DNA of 6,681 nucleotides, taken from Candidatus Bathyarchaeota archaeon. Lineage in GTDB: Archaea > Thermoproteota > Bathyarchaeia > 40CM-2-53-6 > RBG-13-38-9. The stretch lies in assembly GCA_030671315.1 (NCBI GenBank), contig DAOUZW010000061.1:1-6681 (forward strand). The letters run 5' to 3'. The position numbers and the translations under genes were made by a program. Shown piece by piece: positions 1 through 5,696 of the stretch. The notes beneath the pieces were generated by a model. It searched no databases. It saw nothing but the letters and a program-made list of their open reading frames with translations, and was not told the origin of the DNA. Numbering within the stretch: position 1 is the stretch's first letter; the number at the start of each line of letters is the position of its first letter.

Positions 1-131
1 TTTCCTGTTGAGATATCACCTAAGATGATTGTCATCTTCTGAATGTGTGAAAAATACTGATATTTTACTGGAAGTTTTATTAGCGCCAAATCTCTTAGAA
101 TACTTGATTCTTTTCGGATCTTAGATGACAT
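1..131 (-). CDS. Partial P-loop NTPase-like protein (N-terminus only; runs off the left edge)
   Basis: Reading leftward from the ATG at 131-129, the frame stays open to base 1 (43 complete codons plus two bases). The translation begins MSSKIRKESSILRDLALIKL and reaches a hydrophobic strand MTIIL followed by GDISTG and a partial codon AA (Lys or Asn), at about residues 38-44. This has the form of a Walker A motif (GxxxxGK), so an ATP- or GTP-binding protein is likely. An in-frame TGA lies four codons upstream of the ATG. A GTGA within AAGTGAAG sits about 7 nt upstream and could be the SD. An internal ATG at codon 33 is an alternative start. The gene begins 37 nt after the thiW stop on the same strand, so it is probably the next gene of that operon. 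The residues before the P-loop do not resemble an ABC transporter ATPase, so I do not call it the ECF ATPase. The exact family is not recognisable from 43 residues. Confidence 0.6.
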   Translation of the reverse strand, partial: MSSKIRKESSILRDLALIKLPVKYQYFSHIQKMTIILGDISTG

Positions 132-168
132 CTTTCTTCACTTATTTAGATCTATAGTAGCTGTCACC

Positions 169-684
169 CTACAGATTCATCCATTTACTTCTCTTCGATA
201 GCACCATTAATATTATGAAACCAAGAATTGATCCTGGTATGCTACTAATCAGGAAAGCTATAATGAAAGCTTCCATGGAAAGGGTTACAGTTGACAAGTT
301 AAGATTGAAAACCATAGGCGAAACTAATAAGGCGCTAATAACTGCTCCAAACGTAGTGCCTATCGGCTCTGTAAGGGCTGCATAATTCTTTTTCCAAATA
401 TATCGATGAACAATACCAACTACTAGTGCTCCTGGGATTCCTCCTGGAAAGGCAAAAATCGTCCCTGTTCCCAACGCATTTCTAACTATACCAGCTATTA
501 CAGCTACACAAATTGCGTACCAAGGACCTAGTAAGACTCCACTGATACTATTGATCATATGTTGTCCAGGGTAGATTTTTGTTGGACCAATTGGAAAAGA
601 GAAAGGAGATAATACTATTGCGGCTGCAGCTAAAACTGTAGTTGCCGCTATCTTTCTTGATAAAGTCCAATTTGAGTTATTCAA
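169..684 (-). CDS. thiW: ThiW-family membrane protein, predicted thiamin-thiazole (hydroxyethylthiazole) uptake S component
   Basis: This 171-residue, very hydrophobic protein has about five membrane segments. Two stretches are characteristic of ThiW: PIGPTKIYPGQHMIN (residues 31-45), then LLGPWYA and a GTGTIFAFPGGIPGALVVG block (72-90). ThiW is a small substrate-binding membrane subunit predicted from comparative genomics to import the thiazole moiety of thiamin, working with an energy-coupling (ECF) ATPase and transmembrane module. No such module is visible here, so it would have to come from elsewhere in the genome. The start is TTG at 684-682, directly after an in-frame TAA; the next Met is residue 43, which would remove the first membrane segment. 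A GGGGG run at 699-695 is the probable SD. The gene lies 64 nt after cofH on the same strand, and its role beside F420 genes is unexplained. Family assignment is strong; substrate is inferred. Confidence 0.87.
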   Translation of the reverse strand: MNNSNWTLSRKIAATTVLAAAAIVLSPFSFPIGPTKIYPGQHMINSISGVLLGPWYAICVAVIAGIVRNALGTGTIFAFPGGIPGALVVGIVHRYIWKKNYAALTEPIGTTFGAVISALLVSPMVFNLNLSTVTLSMEAFIIAFLISSIPGSILGFIILMVLSKRSKWMNL

Positions 685-690
685 TTAAAA

Positions 691-720
691 GCATCCCCCG
701 ATATTTCGAATATGAGATGC
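691..720 (-). promoter_or_regulatory. Stem-loop overlapping the likely thiW ribosome binding site
   Basis: On the minus strand GCATC (720-716) can pair with GATGC (695-691). An inner stem ATATT/AATAT (713-709 with 705-701) closes a CGA loop. The two stems are separated by an asymmetric internal loop, UC on one side and CGGGG on the other. The 3' side contains the GGGGG run that is the best SD candidate for the thiW TTG start at 684, and four U residues follow the hairpin. It could modulate thiW translation or act as a weak attenuator or processing site between cofH and thiW. No TPP riboswitch core is recognisable. Short AT-rich hairpins arise by chance, so confidence is low. Confidence 0.3.
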
Positions 721-748
721 ACAGATTTTGATGTTATTTCTATTTTAA

Positions 749-1921
749 TCAAGTTTTCTGGAAATTCAATATATTATAAGTAGTGTCGCGTTGTGCAGGA
801 ACTCGCCCAATTTTGCGAATCAGTTTCTCCATCTCTAAACGTTCCATTCTTTGGCCAGTAGTGGCTCCTGCCGTTTTTGAAATATTCTCTTCCGTCAAGG
901 TTCCACCAAGATCATTTGCACCAGCTAGCAGACATATCTCAGTCATCTTTGATCCAAGTTTAACCCATGAAACTTGAATATTCTTGATATGTTTGTTCAA
1001 CATTAGTCTTGAAATGGCGTGTACCTTTACATCTTCGGTTCCAGTTGCTCCAGGTCTGGCACCTCCACTTCGATATAATTCAGTGTTAGGATGAACAAAA
1101 CTCAAGGGTATGAATTCTGTAAATCCATTAGTTTCCTTCTGAATATCCCTTATTGTACGAATATGATTTGCCCATTGTTGAGGTCCATCTACATGTCCAT
1201 ACATCATGGTAGACGTTGTCGGAATTCCCAAATTATGTGCAGTTTTTATAACATCAATCCAAGTCTTGACATCAATTTTTTCTGGACAAATGTTCCTTCT
1301 AAGATTGTCATCAAGTATCTCTGCAGCTGTTCCGGGCATGCTATCTAATCCAGCTTCTTTCAGCATCTTAAGAAATTCCCTGATATCTAATTGAGATTTT
1401 CTGGCTCCAAAGACGATCTCCATAGGTGAGAAGGCGTGAATATGAATATGTGGTGCCTTCTTCTTTATTGCTTCACAGATCTTAGGATAAAAATATCCTT
1501 CGATATTTGGATTCAATCCACCTTGAATACACACCTCAGTAGCACCATTTCTCCATGCTTCTTCAGATCTTCTGACTATTTCTTCTATTGATAATATGTA
1601 TGCATCAGGATCATTTTGGTTCCTGCTAAAGGCACAAAAACTACATCGATTTGAACAGATATTTGTGAAATTGATGTTGCGATTAATTACAAAAGTCACG
1701 GTCTCTCCTACTGTTCTTCGTCTAATTTCATCAGCAACTAGCCCTAGCATTAACAGTTCTACTTTTGATGTTTTGAAAAGTTCTAGAGCATCTTTTTCTG
1801 AGAGCTCTTTTCCGTCAAGAGCATTGTTAAGAATTTTTGAGACTAAAGGATCCGCGGATTTTAAGATATCATTGAACAGTGATTCTAAAGAAAAAGAGCA
1901 GTGTAATGCTTCTTGTTTCAA
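749..1921 (-). CDS. cofH: CofH, 5-amino-6-(D-ribitylamino)uracil--L-tyrosine 4-hydroxyphenyl transferase
   Basis: This radical-SAM enzyme performs the first half of Fo (deazaflavin) synthesis for coenzyme F420, joining the 4-hydroxybenzyl part of tyrosine to 5-amino-6-ribitylaminouracil. The 390-residue length is normal for separate CofH proteins. The 4Fe-4S/SAM motif CX3CX2C is at C89, C93 and C96, preceded by the strand NINFTNIC. Other family signatures are EVCIQGGLNP (129-138), IHAFSPMEI (161-169), GLDSMPGTAAEIL (191-203), STMMYGHV (237-244) and a C-terminal AGANDLGGTL (333-342). The C-terminal AQRDTTY (376-382) is also typical. The start is TTG at 1921-1919, giving a 4-nt TTGA overlap with the cofG stop. 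It is supported by a GAGAGG site 7 nt upstream. Translational coupling to cofG is likely. The protein should be cytoplasmic. Confidence 0.95.
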   Translation of the reverse strand: MKQEALHCSFSLESLFNDILKSADPLVSKILNNALDGKELSEKDALELFKTSKVELLMLGLVADEIRRRTVGETVTFVINRNINFTNICSNRCSFCAFSRNQNDPDAYILSIEEIVRRSEEAWRNGATEVCIQGGLNPNIEGYFYPKICEAIKKKAPHIHIHAFSPMEIVFGARKSQLDIREFLKMLKEAGLDSMPGTAAEILDDNLRRNICPEKIDVKTWIDVIKTAHNLGIPTTSTMMYGHVDGPQQWANHIRTIRDIQKETNGFTEFIPLSFVHPNTELYRSGGARPGATGTEDVKVHAISRLMLNKHIKNIQVSWVKLGSKMTEICLLAGANDLGGTLTEENISKTAGATTGQRMERLEMEKLIRKIGRVPAQRDTTYNILNFQKT

Positions 1922-3138
1922 AACTTGTCCTCTCGCACGAATCCCTCATCATCAACTTGTGATGTAATCTTGTGTTTAAGTTTCTTTGGTAAAAATCCAC
2001 TCATTTTTCTTATATATTCTGGATAAACCGGTAATCTCATCTTTAAACTAAAACCAGCCTTCATTGTTAATGTCCTTAGATCTTCTATATCGGGCCAAGG
2101 TGCATGTGGATTTACATAGTCGTATGTAATATTCGAAATTCCTCCCCAATCATTTATTCCTGCTTCCAAAACCGATTTGTAAGTCCCAGGAAGCAGATTT
2201 GGTGGTGCCTGAATATTTATGCTTCCTTGAAAGATGATACGGCTTACAGCAATAGTCTTTACTATATCATCTAGTTGAGGTTCATGATAATTCTGCATTT
2301 CTGTATTAGGTTGTGAGTAAAAGTTCTGAATTATTAATTCTTGAATGTGATTGTATTTGTCATTTAATCGCTTTATTTGAAATAATGAATCGATACGTTC
2401 TTCGAGCGTTTCGCCAATTCCTATTAAAATGCCGGTTGTAAATGGTATTTTAAGTCTTCCAGCTTCTTCTATTGTTTCTAACCTTCGATGTGGATCTTTT
2501 CCAGGGCTAAGTTGATGTGGTTCACCATTATTACATAGTCTTTTACTTGAACTCTCTAACATCAAACCTAAACTTGCGTTGACCTGTTTCAGAGTTTTCA
2601 ATTCTTCTTTTTTAAGAATTCCTAAATTGCTATGTGGTATAAGTTGTGTATTATCAATCACCATTTCACACATATCTTTGAGGTATTCTATGATTGTTGA
2701 ATAACCATATTTCTCCAATTGACTTCTAGCTTTTGTATGGATATCCTCTGGCCTCTCACCCAAAACAAATAAGGCTTCTCTGCATCCGGTTTCATCACCA
2801 AGTTTTACAATTTTCATTACTTCTTTTGCAGTCAATATTCTAGCTTTAGGATCTGTTGGGTTTTTTCTGAAACCACAATAGGCGCATTCATTTCGACACA
2901 TATTTGTTAGAGGTATGAAAACATTCTTTGAATAGGTTATTTGCCGATCTTTTTCTTTTTCTCTAATAATAGATGCGGTTGAGACTATCTTCTTGAGGTC
3001 ATGTCTATGTGATTTGATTAATAAAATAGCTTCATCTTTTTCTGGTTTTACTCCATCTCTAGCTTTATTCAATATTTCATCGATTTCATTATGAGTATAT
3101 GGAATCGAAGAATGTTCAATTCCATATTTTGTAACCAT
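1918..3138 (-). CDS. cofG: CofG, 7,8-didemethyl-8-hydroxy-5-deazariboflavin (Fo) synthase
   Basis: This second radical-SAM enzyme of Fo synthesis cyclises the CofH product into the deazaflavin, the redox-active part of F420. It has 406 residues. The CX3CX2C cluster motif is at C81, C85 and C88 in the context FIPLTNMCRNECAYC, followed by GFRKNP. Further CofG landmarks are ALFVLGERPED (122-132), LIPHSNLGIL (166-175), GLMLESSS (191-198), the SPGKDP turn (211-216), FTTGILIGIGET (233-244) and IQNFYSQPNTEM (270-281). The conserved APPNLLPG and AGINDWGGIS blocks lie at 311-335. The ATG at 3138 is 9 nt after a GAGAGGGG site (3155-3148), which lies inside the end of the amidohydrolase gene; the two genes overlap by 23 nt. 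Separate CofG and CofH point to an archaeal or cyanobacterial type of pathway. Confidence 0.95.
   Translation of the reverse strand: MVTKYGIEHSSIPYTHNEIDEILNKARDGVKPEKDEAILLIKSHRHDLKKIVSTASIIREKEKDRQITYSKNVFIPLTNMCRNECAYCGFRKNPTDPKARILTAKEVMKIVKLGDETGCREALFVLGERPEDIHTKARSQLEKYGYSTIIEYLKDMCEMVIDNTQLIPHSNLGILKKEELKTLKQVNASLGLMLESSSKRLCNNGEPHQLSPGKDPHRRLETIEEAGRLKIPFTTGILIGIGETLEERIDSLFQIKRLNDKYNHIQELIIQNFYSQPNTEMQNYHEPQLDDIVKTIAVSRIIFQGSINIQAPPNLLPGTYKSVLEAGINDWGGISNITYDYVNPHAPWPDIEDLRTLTMKAGFSLKMRLPVYPEYIRKMSGFLPKKLKHKITSQVDDEGFVREDKF
1929..1934 (-). promoter_or_regulatory. Shine-Dalgarno site of cofH (decides a TTG start)
   Basis: On the minus strand GAGAGG lies 7 nt before the TTG at 1921-1919. 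It supports TTG as the real start and sits within the last codons of cofG, consistent with coupled translation. The same hexamer precedes cofG and the nitroreductase frame. Confidence 0.65.
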
Positions 3139-4345
3139 AAGAAAATTCCCCTCTCAAAAGAACAGTTAGAATATCTTCTGCTCCTGTCCTGTGTACAAGT
3201 GCTGAATAAATATCATTAACATTTCTAAGATTTTTATTCATATTAATGATAGCAAGATCTGCTGATTTTCCTTCTTTTATAGAACCTGTTTTGTGACCTA
3301 TCCCCAAGGCTCTGGCTCCATTAATAGTAGCCATACATAAGATATCTCTCGGGCTAGGATATTGACTTGAAGCTCTCTCCATTCGATATGCCTTTAAAGT
3401 AAATTCCATTTCTCTAAACATATTTGGTTGATTAATCATCACATTATCTGTACCTAAACACACTGTAATGCCAAGGTCATGCATTTTGGTAATAGGCGGG
3501 AGCTTTAGACCTAGGGACGCATTTGCCCTTGGACATATAACAACAGGTGTTTCTGTTTTAGCTACTTTATCTAAATCTTCTCTTGAAGCATAAGTTAAAT
3601 GAACGAGGAGGTTAACGTCAAAAAATCTAATAGCTCTCTCTATCTCTGTGAAACCACTTCTTTCAACAGAGATATTTCTCGAATCTGGAGCTTCAGAGGC
3701 ATGAATCGCTCGCAATTTTTTATATTTTATGGCAAGGTCTGCAAGTTGGCGCATCGCTTCATCGGTTATATCATTAGGACTGCTTAGAGCTAGACCTTGT
3801 GTCATATCAAATAATTCATTTAGTTGAGCTAGAAAATTTGATGGAATTTTGCCTTGATTTTTTTCTATTTGGGATTTACTAAAAACATGATCTGGACGAC
3901 CCAAGATTAAAGCCCTTATGCTATTATTTCTTAAGGCCTCAAGGAGTATTTTTGCTCCTTTTATTGATCCTTCCCGAAAATCTGCAAAAGTTGTTGTCCC
4001 ACAACGCAGCATATCATTGAGACTATCTTTTACTGCTTGTACCAATATCTTCGTTTCAGTATGTTCTAATAGCCTATGTTTCAAACCGTTTGGAGGTTTA
4101 AAGAGATCATTAACAGATTTTCCTAGCCCTTGATCTTTGAATGCAGAATCCCCAATATGAACATGTGAATTAATCAAACCAGGAATTATTATCTCATTTT
4201 TAAACGATATTTTCTTCTCAGCTTGAGGTCTCTCCCCAGTTCCAACTTCTGCAATCAGTTCATTATCTATTAATACGTATGCATTCTTGAGGAGATCTAA
4301 GTTATCTCCAGCCAATAAGAAAGGTGATTCTATCAGAATTCTCAT
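3116..4345 (-). CDS. Amidohydrolase-superfamily enzyme, probable (amino)purine/pyrimidine or deoxyadenosine-type deaminase
   Basis: This 409-residue metal-dependent hydrolase belongs to the amidohydrolase superfamily (MTA/SAH deaminase-chlorohydrolase-like group). A small N-terminal beta region (1-55) leads to IIIPGLINSHVH, with metal ligands H61 and H63. Further catalytic positions are H215 with E218 in HASE, the HxxE pattern of base deaminases, then H249 in LLVHLTYAS and the metal-binding D300 in CLGTDN. A C-terminal beta region follows (GSIKEGKSADLAII, 354-367). The loop after HVH reads GDSAFKDQG and continues to PPNGLKH, unlike the HTHxxM pattern of characterised MTA/SAH deaminases, so it looks like a separate subfamily and the substrate is unknown. 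It appears to be first in the operon with cofG and cofH and overlaps cofG by 23 nt, suggesting a role linked to F420 synthesis. Candidate roles, both inference, are deaminating 5'-deoxyadenosine made by CofG/CofH or the missing archaeal deaminase step toward ribitylaminouracil. The ATG at 4345 lacks a strong SD. Confidence 0.85.
   Translation of the reverse strand: MRILIESPFLLAGDNLDLLKNAYVLIDNELIAEVGTGERPQAEKKISFKNEIIIPGLINSHVHIGDSAFKDQGLGKSVNDLFKPPNGLKHRLLEHTETKILVQAVKDSLNDMLRCGTTTFADFREGSIKGAKILLEALRNNSIRALILGRPDHVFSKSQIEKNQGKIPSNFLAQLNELFDMTQGLALSSPNDITDEAMRQLADLAIKYKKLRAIHASEAPDSRNISVERSGFTEIERAIRFFDVNLLVHLTYASREDLDKVAKTETPVVICPRANASLGLKLPPITKMHDLGITVCLGTDNVMINQPNMFREMEFTLKAYRMERASSQYPSPRDILCMATINGARALGIGHKTGSIKEGKSADLAIINMNKNLRNVNDIYSALVHRTGAEDILTVLLRGEFSYGYKIWN
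3148..3155 (-). promoter_or_regulatory. Shine-Dalgarno site of cofG
   Basis: GAGAGGGG on the minus strand, 9 nt before the cofG ATG at 3138. It lies inside the Arg-Gly codons near the C-terminus of the overlapping amidohydrolase, so ribosomes finishing that gene would uncover or reuse it. Confidence 0.6.
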
Positions 4346-4420
4346 TGGAGACTTTCAACCATTGAGGACTAAAGGATTATGGAAGCCCCTTTTTTGTTTA
4401 TTGGTTTACTTAATTTTCTA

Positions 4421-4427
4421 ATTTAAA
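4421..4427 (-). promoter_or_regulatory. Possible TATA box of the amidohydrolase-cofG-cofH-thiW operon
   Basis: On the minus strand TTTAAAT lies in a very AT-rich stretch about 75 nt upstream of the amidohydrolase ATG. With usual archaeal spacing, transcription would begin near 4400 and give a leader of about 50 nt. The intergenic DNA is so AT-rich that this is one of several candidates. Confidence 0.3.
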
Positions 4428-4441
4428 AAAAAATAAAATGA

Positions 4442-4448
4442 TTATAAG
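4442..4448 (+). promoter_or_regulatory. Possible TATA box of the cytochrome c gene
   Basis: TTATAAG follows an A-rich tract (4425-4439) that could serve as a BRE-like element. It lies about 46 nt before the cytochrome ATG at 4494. An initiation site around 4468-4472 would leave a short leader containing the GGTG at 4483-4486 that could act as a weak SD. The element faces away from the cof operon, so this region acts as a divergent promoter. Confidence 0.35.
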
Positions 4449-4493
4449 AATTCAAAACTAGGTGTTTAGTATCACTATAGCGTGGTGCCATAG

Positions 4494-4847
4494 ATGAGAC
4501 AGTTAACCATAGTAGTATTAATCAGTATCATAATAGTGTCATTTGGATATTATTACTATTTTTACGATTCATTTGATTCTGAAATATCAAATTCTCCGTC
4601 ACTTACAATATCTGCACCCGGAATAATAAACGGAGAAGAATTGTTCAAAGGTAACTGTGTTGTATGCCACGGTGAGAAACGCATGGTACCGCTCCCCGAA
4701 AAATCTAGTCAAGCTCCCACATTATCAGCAAAAAATGTCAATAGAACGACGATCGAGAGAGGGAGACCCGAAAAGGGTATGCCATCATGGGGTAAAGTTC
4801 TAACCCCTGAAGAAATTACTGCAATAATAGAGTATTTGAAATCCTAA
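4494..4847 (+). CDS. Membrane-anchored mono-heme c-type cytochrome
   Basis: This 117-residue protein starts with a single hydrophobic segment (about residues 4-23, then a tyrosine-rich YYYYF) that should anchor it in the membrane with the rest outside. A linker rich in Ser and acidic residues follows. A compact class I cytochrome c domain comes next: INGEELFKGNCVVCHG contains the heme-attachment motif CxxCH (C55, C58, H59). M96 in KGMPSWG is the likely sixth iron ligand. A final helix LTPEEITAIIEYLKS matches the last helix of the cytochrome c/CBB3-type fold. The role would be single-electron transfer at the membrane surface; the partner is unknown. The flavin nitroreductase gene follows on the same strand, 179 nt away measured to its TTG or roughly 100 nt to the extended frame, so it is a candidate partner. 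No signal peptidase site is obvious. Confidence 0.9.
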   Translation: MRQLTIVVLISIIIVSFGYYYYFYDSFDSEISNSPSLTISAPGIINGEELFKGNCVVCHGEKRMVPLPEKSSQAPTLSAKNVNRTTIERGRPEKGMPSWGKVLTPEEITAIIEYLKS

Positions 4848-4916
4848 GTAGACCTATACTATTTGGGTAAAAAATGAGATGCCGACTAATAAATCTAGAA
4901 AAGAGTGTATTTTAGA

Positions 4917-4922
4917 TTATAT
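4917..4922 (+). promoter_or_regulatory. Possible TATA box for the nitroreductase gene
   Basis: TTATAT lies in the spacer after the cytochrome gene. Standard archaeal spacing would put transcription start near 4943-4947, right at the SD or beginning of the extended frame. That would give a nearly leaderless transcript, which conflicts with use of the SD at 4937-4945. Read-through from the cytochrome promoter is therefore equally plausible. Confidence 0.2.
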
Positions 4923-4936
4923 CAATAATCACCAGT

Positions 4937-4945
4937 GAGAGGTGA
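4937..4945 (+). promoter_or_regulatory. Strong Shine-Dalgarno site upstream of the extended nitroreductase frame
   Basis: GAGAGGTGA is the best match in the window to the complement of an archaeal 16S rRNA 3' end and shares GAGAGG with the cofG and cofH sites. It is 6 nt before codon TCG at 4952-4954, where a start codon would be expected. It is far too distant (over 80 nt) to serve the TTG at 5027, so it implies that translation begins near 4952. Confidence 0.6.
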
Positions 4946-5026
4946 AAAAATTCGAAAAGGAAAATAATTGGAATAATATTCATTTCATCAATCATCTTCA
5001 TTTCAATATTACTCTATGTTGAACTT
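4946..5026 (+). other. In-frame N-terminal extension of the nitroreductase: signal-anchor with no standard start codon
   Basis: The frame of the nitroreductase stays open back to TGA at 4943-4945. These 27 codons read KNSKRK followed by a hydrophobic run (IIGIIFISSIIFISILLY, about residues 7-24) and then VELLDKGGN, the classic layout of a positively charged N-terminus plus signal-anchor helix. Nearly all codons of the core have T in the second position, as real membrane segments do. No ATG, GTG or TTG occurs in frame before 5027. Codon TCG at 4952 occupies the position where TTG would be expected after the SD. Losing one A from the A6 run at 4945-4950 would instead join the GTG at 4942 to the frame, giving MKNSKRK. 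This stretch is probably real coding sequence. Confidence 0.65.
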
Positions 5027-5674
5027 TTGGATAAAGGTGGAAACCAAGTAAATACATCTTCAACATTAATTTCAAATGTTTTGATATCTCTACCTGAATC
5101 ATCACATGAAAGTAATTTTTCGATAGAAGAAGCTTTGTTGAAAAGGAGGTCAACAAGAGAATATAGTGGGGATCCATTAACATTAGATGAGATATCACAG
5201 ATATTGTGGTCGGCTCAAGGTATAACACATGAGAAAAGATTGAGAACTGCACCTTCTGCTGGTGGTTTGTATCCGCTCGAATTGTATGTGGTTGTTGGAG
5301 ATGTGGAAGGTCTCGAAGCAGGAATTTATCATTATATGCCAATAGAAAATAATCTATTGAAAACTGTTGATGGTGACAGAAGATCTGATATTGCTGATGC
5401 TGCATTAGGGCAAGACTGGGTTGAAAAAGCCGCTATCAATATTGTTATTACGGCAATATATGAGCGGACAACTGGTAAATATGATGACCGTGGAATCAGA
5501 TATGTTCACATAGAAGTTGGACATGCTGCTCAAAATATCTGTTTACAAGCAACCGCTCTTAATCTTGGGGTTGTCACTGTTGGAGCGTTTCATGATGAAA
5601 AAGTAGTTCAGATTCTCCATCTCAATCCGGAAGAAAAACCACTTTATATAATTCCAATAGGGAAAACCAGTTGA
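5027..5674 (+). CDS. SagB/ThcOx-type nitroreductase-family flavoprotein (likely extended upstream to about 4946-4952)
   Basis: This FMN-dependent oxidoreductase of the nitroreductase fold has 215 residues from the TTG at 5027, or about 240 with the upstream extension. Family landmarks are SIEEALLKRRSTREYSGDP (32-50), where the Arg cluster contacts FMN phosphate, then LTLDEISQILWSAQGIT (51-67) and RTAPSAGGLYPLELYVVV (73-90), typical of the SagB subgroup. HIEVGHAAQNICLQATALNLG (161-181) and the C-terminal YIIPIGK (207-213) complete the fold. SagB proteins proper oxidise azolines in peptide toxins, but stand-alone archaeal relatives have unknown substrates; no cyclodehydratase (YcaO) or precursor peptide is seen here. 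TTG 5027 lacks an SD, and a signal anchor lies in frame upstream, so the native protein is probably membrane-bound. It is convergent with htpX, 22 nt apart. Confidence 0.88.
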   Translation: MDKGGNQVNTSSTLISNVLISLPESSHESNFSIEEALLKRRSTREYSGDPLTLDEISQILWSAQGITHEKRLRTAPSAGGLYPLELYVVVGDVEGLEAGIYHYMPIENNLLKTVDGDRRSDIADAALGQDWVEKAAINIVITAIYERTTGKYDDRGIRYVHIEVGHAAQNICLQATALNLGVVTVGAFHDEKVVQILHLNPEEKPLYIIPIGKTS

Positions 5675-5694
5675 AAAAATGAGAGAACAGAAGA
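5674..5694 (-). terminator. Possible U-tract terminator of htpX
   Basis: Just after the htpX stop, the minus strand is pyrimidine-rich and ends in a T6 run (5679-5674), overlapping the last base of the convergent nitroreductase stop. Archaeal transcription can end at such U-tracts without a hairpin. No comparable T-run ends the plus-strand gene. Confidence 0.3.
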
Positions 5695-5696
5695 AT

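Noticed and set aside
685..748. TPP riboswitch upstream of thiW
   Set aside because: The conserved TPP-aptamer segments (such as CUGAGA and the ACCUGAU region) are absent and the spacer is only 64 nt.
1596..1967. 123-codon open frame on the plus strand
   Set aside because: It is antisense to cofH, crosses the cofG/cofH junction and is Ser/Arg-rich without motifs.
4346..4493. CRISPR, tRNA or other RNA gene in the divergent intergenic region
   Set aside because: No repeats, cloverleaf or strong hairpin is visible; the stretch is simple AT-rich promoter-like DNA.
4874..4915. Small ATG-initiated peptide between the cytochrome and nitroreductase genes
   Set aside because: Only 13 codons, without an SD or recognisable features.
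4942..4981. GTG at 4942 as the nitroreductase start
   Set aside because: As sequenced it is in a different frame from the nitroreductase and would need a one-base deletion in the A6 run. It also overlaps the SD rather than following one.
4998..5405. 135-codon open frame on the minus strand
   Set aside because: It is antisense to the well-supported nitroreductase, its His/Leu/Gln-rich translation resembles no domain, and no SD precedes it.
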